Shown here: piece by piece, positions 60,276 through 64,000 of the stretch
Layout: every line of letters starts with the position of its first letter
Position numbering within the stretch: position 1 is the stretch's first letter
DNA from: Prevotella sp.
GTDB taxonomy: Bacteria > Bacteroidota > Bacteroidia > Bacteroidales > Bacteroidaceae
Direction of reading: 5' to 3'
Assembly: GCA_016291085.1 (NCBI GenBank)
Contig: JAEEVW010000008.1
Location: 1 to 64,000 of the forward strand
Length of the DNA stretch: 64,000 nucleotides
Notes under the pieces: model-generated
What the model was told of the DNA's origin: nothing
Database searches by the model: none
What the model saw: only the letters and a program-made list of their open reading frames with translations
Position numbers and translations under genes: made by a program

Positions 60276-61392
60276 ACTCCGCCTCCTTTCTTATCGCATC
60301 ATTATGAATCTTCGTCAGCAGCTCGTCGGAGAGCACGTCATCGGACTCATTATTTTGGAGAACAGTATAGAGTATGCTGTTGTCCTTCTCTATCTCTACT
60401 CCGGTATATCCGTCGGCCAGACCCAGCGCCTGGTGCTTGGGCATACCCTCGGGCGAGAGCCATTGTGAGATGCAGAGGGCTACGGCGCGGTCGATGTGCT
60501 TCACGGCGGCAAGGGGACTGTTAGTCGAGTTGGATGCGACGTCGATGCCCATATATTCATAGTCACCCAGCAGGTCGCAGAGATGCTGGAACGTGCGTGC
60601 AGCACCGCCGCAGACGGGTACAATCATCTTGAAGTAGCTATCCCCCTCGCGGTTGTACATGATGCGTAAGGCGGTGGTATCTGCCAAAGTGAATCCTTCA
60701 CCAGCCTTGTCGGACAGATATTCGGTAATCAGCGATTTGGTGCAATTTAAACGCGCGGGGTATTGGACGTAGTCGGTGTTGAAACCCTCGGTGAAGCCGC
60801 TGACAGCTCTGGCCAACGTCTCCTCCTTGGAGTTGGCGGCTACCAGCAACACGTCTGAGGCCATGAACTGGGCAATGGCACCAGCCTCGTACATGGCGCC
60901 GTAGTAGGGTAGGTAGAGCGTGGAACCCTTGCCCGTGAGAGGTGTGGGCGTTTCGAGATAGAGCAGGTCGGCGTAGGGATTGGCTGCAAGACGGTCGTTG
61001 TTCTGGCGCAGGTAGTCATCGTAACTGGCAGCGGCCACGATGAAGAGGCGGCGCACGGTGTCCTGCGCGGTGCTCATCTGCTGGAAAAAGGTCTGCAGAT
61101 AGGCCAATCCCTCCTGTCTTGACGATGGCGACAGCTGCATGGTGCGCAGTCCGTACTCCTTGGCGGCCTGTTCCACACCCTGGTAGATGAGGTCGTTGTA
61201 GTTACCGTCGCCCACGGCATTGGGGTCATAGATAACAATAACGAGCGGTGCTGTGCTGGCCGCATCATCAGGATCCTGGACATAGACGGTATCACCGTCC
61301 TTGCTACACGACAAGCATGTCAACAAGAAAAGCAAGACAAGATTTAAGCCATTGATATTGAAGGTGTTATATGTATTTTTTTGTAACTTCAT
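60265..61392 (-). CDS. Bmp/PnrA-type substrate-binding lipoprotein
   Basis: A 375-aa lipoprotein (LLTCLSC then SKDGD). Its fold marks are those of basic membrane protein/PnrA nucleoside-binding proteins: VIVIYDPNAVGDGNYNDLIY, GVEQAAKEYG, YGAMYEAGAIAQFMASDVLL, VCGGAARTFQHL. In other bacteria these feed an ABC transporter, but none is nearby. First gene of the six-gene unit; its 3' end overlaps the longest form of the C13 fusion by 11 bases. Confidence 0.82.
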   Translation of the reverse strand: MKLQKNTYNTFNINGLNLVLLFLLTCLSCSKDGDTVYVQDPDDAASTAPLVIVIYDPNAVGDGNYNDLIYQGVEQAAKEYGLRTMQLSPSSRQEGLAYLQTFFQQMSTAQDTVRRLFIVAAASYDDYLRQNNDRLAANPYADLLYLETPTPLTGKGSTLYLPYYGAMYEAGAIAQFMASDVLLVAANSKEETLARAVSGFTEGFNTDYVQYPARLNCTKSLITEYLSDKAGEGFTLADTTALRIMYNREGDSYFKMIVPVCGGAARTFQHLCDLLGDYEYMGIDVASNSTNSPLAAVKHIDRAVALCISQWLSPEGMPKHQALGLADGYTGVEIEKDNSILYTVLQNNESDDVLSDELLTKIHNDAIRKEAEYEK

Positions 61393-61460
61393 ATCTTAAG
61401 TGGTAGTATACATTTTGGATTCAGTTATGATAGGTGCCAGTCCCTTGTCATTTTATGATT

Positions 61461-61530
61461 GCAAAGGTACAAAAAAAAACGGACTGACCAAACTTTAGTC
61501 CGTTCTTTTAAGCCTTTTTACCTTTTTCCC
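61461..61530 (-). promoter_or_regulatory. Terminator-promoter element, copy B
   Basis: Minus strand: ACGGACTAA, loop containing GTTTGG, TCAGTCCGT, T-run, TACCTTTG (61462-61469). TTTG in the loop (61489-61492) is 19 bases from the -7 box. It ends the PPAD-like gene transcript and starts the six-gene lipoprotein/protease unit. Confidence 0.88.
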
Positions 61531-61538
61531 CCCCTTAC

Positions 61539-63620
61539 TCAATTTGCGAAAGTTGAGCTAATGACTTTTTTTCGCCCGTTGTAAATATAAATGCCCTTGG
61601 CATTGGGTTTGCCGCTGAGCTTGCGGCCGTCGAGGGTGAACCACGTAGCACCACTTTCAACTTTCCGCTTTAAACTTTCAACTATACTGATGCCAGTAGC
61701 GATGGGTTCGTCTTCTGTGGTGTCTTCTGTGAGCCAGTCAGTGCCTAACGGGAAGGTGATACGTTCCGCGGGCATGGGTTCTGTGTCGAAGTCGAACATG
61801 GTGCTGTCGTAGTTTGGATTGCCGTCATTGTAGGTGAAGGTGAAATAGCCACCCTGACTGGCTGTGATGGGCTTGGTGATGGTCTTGCCGTTGTTCGAGG
61901 TGGCAGAGATATAGTATTCCACGTTGTGAACCACCTGAGTGTCGTAGAAAGGCATGCTGCCGTAGAAGCGGTTGCCGTTGGCAGTGAGGTCGAGCGTCTG
62001 CCAGTCACCGCCATTGTCGCGCCAGAACACCTCGGCATGGGCAATGCCGCTGTTGTTGGTGATGACGGCACTAACGGGGATGCCTGTCAACTCGCCCAGA
62101 TTGATGCTGCCGTGAATATTCTTATGCAGTATGCGTACGGGGTTGTCAGCGGGAATCTGCTTGGTGACGCAGTGGAGGGCGCCACCTGTGCCGTCGAAAT
62201 CTCGCACATCGATGCAATAGACGCTGTAGCCCGGATAGGCCTTCTGGATGGCCTCGATGTTGGCACGATCCCACGCTGCCGTCGGCATGCCGTCAGCTCC
62301 TACCTCCGAAAAGCAGGGCTGCAGGATGACGTTGTTTACAAAGCAGTGGTTGGAGTAGGTGCGGGCGTAACGGGCGTTATACTCTTCCTCGTCGGCAAAA
62401 GGCGCTCCGTCGTTCTTCGAGGGGAACGGCAGTTGTGCCATCGTGTAGTAGTTGCGGTCGAAGATGCTCGTCTGCTGGCAGAGCAGGTCGATGTTGCTGT
62501 GTCCCGTCTGGTAGTCCACCCACGAGCTGTATGCATCGGGCATGACGGAGAACACGAAGCCGTTCTCGTTGTAGGCATCGGCATAGAGGTCCACATGCCC
62601 CGTGCTGCCGTCGAACTGGTAGCGCGGAATGATATGTGTTTCGCGCTGGCCCAGCATCTCGTGCAAAGCCTGTTTCACCTCGTCGGGCGTCAGTGCGGGC
62701 TTGTACTCGTGATGCAGCGAGTTGATATCCTGGCCATCCCAGACAAGCTGTCCGATCGTTTCATTGTTGATAGTATAGACAGCGTCGGACGAGACGACCG
62801 CCCCTGCACCGTCGACGAGACAGTTGCCACCCTCCCACAGCACTTTGTTCATGTAGTTGGGTATGCCCATCTGCCTGTGTAGCAGCGAGGGAATAGAGTC
62901 ATCGAGCGGACGGCGGTGACGCGAGTAGATGAAGTCGAGCATGGCCAGACGGTCCTCATCGCCGTAGTAGAAACAGATGGGGCCGCAGTCGCGATACCAG
63001 AAGGAGTTGCCCCGTCCGTAGAAGAAACGCAGACGGTCGTGGCGCAGGTTCATACGCCGGAGCGTCTCGTGCACCATAACCGTGTCGCTCTGCTGTTCCA
63101 CACGCACCCAGGCTTCGGCTCCACCCTTCTGGATGCCATCCATCAGTCGGAAAAACACCTTGCCAAAGTCCGATATGGTGTCCATTACCGTCACGTAGGG
63201 GCCTAAGCCGTCAATCTGCCAATCGTCAGATTCCTTATAGTGATAATAGTCGGCATAGCCGCCAACGACGGGCGCTGCATACCAATCAGCTTCGTCTTCA
63301 TGACCAGGCACTCTATAGTCGTAGAAGGGGGTGACCATGATGGCCTTCACCTCTTCCCACTCGCCAGGAAACCATACGCGGTCGGTGAACGACGCAGCAC
63401 GGTCCTGCGTCTTCCTGGTCTGATGAACACTTGGGCTGGTCTCCACGGGAATCTCGCGCAAGGGGTACTCATGATTGTAAACCCGCTTATGAAAGGTTTT
63501 CAGGATCTTGTGCCTCATGTCCTCTGCACGGCCCGACAGGCTCTGGGCGTTCACTGCGACAGTCCCCTGTGCAATCATGCACACCAGGGTCGCAGCCGTA
63601 ATAATAGTTCTTATCTTCAT
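61539..63620 (-). CDS. Secreted peptidylarginine deiminase homologue, Porphyromonas PPAD-like
   Basis: A 693-aa protein with a signal peptide (MKIRTIITAATLVCMIAQGT). The catalytic set of PPAD is complete: Asp211 in FWYRDCG, His342 and Asp344 in TGHVDLY, Asn430 in FVNN, Cys484 in GALHCVTK. The pair Arg234 and Arg236 in DFIYSRHRRPLDD corresponds to Arg152/Arg154 of PPAD, which hold the C-terminal carboxylate of the substrate. An Ig-like domain follows (EVFWRDNGGDWQTLDL, VEYYISATSNNGKT), as in PPAD, then the LDGRKLSGKPNAKGIYIYNG sorting module. It is about 140 residues longer than PPAD. Predicted to convert peptidyl-arginine to citrulline outside the cell. Confidence 0.85.
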   Translation of the reverse strand: MKIRTIITAATLVCMIAQGTVAVNAQSLSGRAEDMRHKILKTFHKRVYNHEYPLREIPVETSPSVHQTRKTQDRAASFTDRVWFPGEWEEVKAIMVTPFYDYRVPGHEDEADWYAAPVVGGYADYYHYKESDDWQIDGLGPYVTVMDTISDFGKVFFRLMDGIQKGGAEAWVRVEQQSDTVMVHETLRRMNLRHDRLRFFYGRGNSFWYRDCGPICFYYGDEDRLAMLDFIYSRHRRPLDDSIPSLLHRQMGIPNYMNKVLWEGGNCLVDGAGAVVSSDAVYTINNETIGQLVWDGQDINSLHHEYKPALTPDEVKQALHEMLGQRETHIIPRYQFDGSTGHVDLYADAYNENGFVFSVMPDAYSSWVDYQTGHSNIDLLCQQTSIFDRNYYTMAQLPFPSKNDGAPFADEEEYNARYARTYSNHCFVNNVILQPCFSEVGADGMPTAAWDRANIEAIQKAYPGYSVYCIDVRDFDGTGGALHCVTKQIPADNPVRILHKNIHGSINLGELTGIPVSAVITNNSGIAHAEVFWRDNGGDWQTLDLTANGNRFYGSMPFYDTQVVHNVEYYISATSNNGKTITKPITASQGGYFTFTYNDGNPNYDSTMFDFDTEPMPAERITFPLGTDWLTEDTTEDEPIATGISIVESLKRKVESGATWFTLDGRKLSGKPNAKGIYIYNGRKKVISSTFAN
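61651..61685. repeat. Heptamer array coding the linker before the PPAD-like sorting module
   Basis: CCACTTT, CAACTTT, CCGCTTT, AAACTTT, CAACTAT: five units. They encode IVESLKRKVESGA, just before WFTLDGRKL. The position matches that of the array in the BspA-like gene. Confidence 0.95.
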
Positions 63621-63640
63621 TGCTCCTAATAGATATTCCT

Positions 63641-63708
63641 TGCAAAGGTACGAATAAAAAACGGACTGACCAAACCTCAGTCCGTTCTTTTAAGCCTTTT
63701 TGCCTTTA
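63641..63708 (-). promoter_or_regulatory. Terminator-promoter element, copy C
   Basis: Minus strand: ACGGACTGA, loop GGTTTGG, TCAGTCCGT, T-run, TACCTTTG (63643-63650). TTTG in the loop (63671-63674) is 20 bases from the -7 box. It ends the gene at the right edge and starts the PPAD-like gene 22 bases on. Confidence 0.9.
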
Positions 63709-63750
63709 CACTACTCACCACTCACCATTCGCCACTCACCACTCACCACT
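63709..63750. repeat. Heptamer array at the 3' end of the right-edge gene
   Basis: CACTACT, CACCACT, CACCATT, CGCCACT, CACCACT, CACCACT: six units. It reaches into the stop codon at 63749-63751. Confidence 0.95.
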
Positions 63751-64000
63751 ACATTCTTATCTTGATGGTTTTCTCTGCGACCTTGACGATATATACCTGG
63801 CCGGCAGTCAATGGAATCGTATGTTGAGCGTGCTTGATGGCTACTGAACGAATGAGTCTGCCGTCAAGGGTGTAAACGCTGACCGTCTGTCCTGCTGGTG
63901 CTTGGCTGACAACGATACCACCATCGTATCCAAGGACTCTCACCTTGCTGCCGTCCACCGCCTTCACTCCTGTCTCTATCTGTTCGTAAGCAATGCGTAT
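63749..64000 (-). CDS. C-terminal end of a secreted protein with sorting domain (5' part outside window)
   Basis: The frame runs open to the right edge (IRIAYEQIETGVKAVDGSKV and on), so only the last 83 residues are visible. SVYTLDGRLIRSVAIKHAQH, then IPLTAGQVYIVKVAEKTIKI, is a typical type A C-terminal sorting domain of type IX secreted proteins, closer to the standard form than the LDGR...NGRK modules elsewhere here. The catalytic or binding part is not in the window. Confidence 0.8.
   Translation of the reverse strand: MRIAYEQIETGVKAVDGSKVRVLGYDGGIVVSQAPAGQTVSVYTLDGRLIRSVAIKHAQHTIPLTAGQVYIVKVAEKTIKIRM

Noticed and set aside
5320..63750. CRISPR array or diversity-generating retroelement as an explanation of the repeats
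   Set aside because: Units are 7-10 bases without spacers of constant length, and there are no cas genes or reverse transcriptase in the window.

Overview
The window reads as chromosome of a Bacteroidales bacterium, most likely a Prevotella or close relative (Prevotellaceae). The reasons are the gene order of the ribosomal operon, promoters with the Bacteroidota TAnnTTTG -7 box and TTTG -33 box, almost no Shine-Dalgarno sites, many secreted proteins ending in a short LDGR/KGIYI/NGRK module, BspA-like and Listeria-Bacteroides repeat proteins, and lipoproteins with acidic residues right after the lipidated Cys. No tRNA, rRNA, CRISPR array, transposase or phage gene was seen.

Layout. (1) 1-8070, + strand: distal S10/spc/alpha operon, rpsH(partial)-rplF-rplR-rpsE-rpmD-rplO-secY-map-infA-rpmJ-rpsM-rpsK-rpsD-rpoA-rplQ, ending in a terminator. 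(2) 8103-15180: a receiver/PEP-binding fusion (-), then a membrane-bound winged-helix regulator, a DUF2723 membrane protein and a DUF3098 protein (+). (3) 15374-33552: envelope proteins: a 1312-aa CUB/Listeria-Bacteroides-repeat protein with a small downstream peptide gene (-), a TPR-HTH regulator beside a BspA-like LRR protein, two DUF3857/transglutaminase proteins, a membrane protein with a winged-helix partner, and a fibronectin-III protein. (4) 33716-41018: thioesterase, DASS transporter, GH2 glycosidase, gdhA, RlpA and a glycine-zipper lipoprotein. (5) 52725-41127, - strand: parA-parB-DUF5683-MltD-rsh-pectinesterase-tricorn protease-YqiA/HAD fusion, probably one long co-directional unit. 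(6) 64000-52926, - strand: the end of a secreted protein, a Porphyromonas-type peptidylarginine deiminase homologue (PPAD-like), then a six-gene unit: Bmp-type binding lipoprotein, a periplasmic-binding-protein/C13 (legumain/Gpi8-like) protease fusion, two further lipoproteins, a beta-helix protein and a 53-aa peptide.

Four patterns stand out. First, unit (6) looks like an undescribed surface system: two ligand-binding lipoproteins without a transporter, one fused to a caspase-fold peptidase or transamidase, beside a lipoprotein with a long Gly/Ala hydrophobic stretch. Second, degenerate tandem arrays with a 7-nt period (a few 8, 9 or 10) recur at gene junctions and inside coding sequences; they supply start codons, a signal-peptide core and linkers. 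Third, three near-identical 70-bp elements are terminator and promoter at once: the -33 TTTG lies in the hairpin loop. They bound the transcription units of region 6. Fourth, two unrelated secreted proteins share a C-terminal module of about 190 aa, and each is followed by a small MKKxYxxPxM peptide gene.

Assignments rest on recognising sequence motifs by eye; no database search was run.
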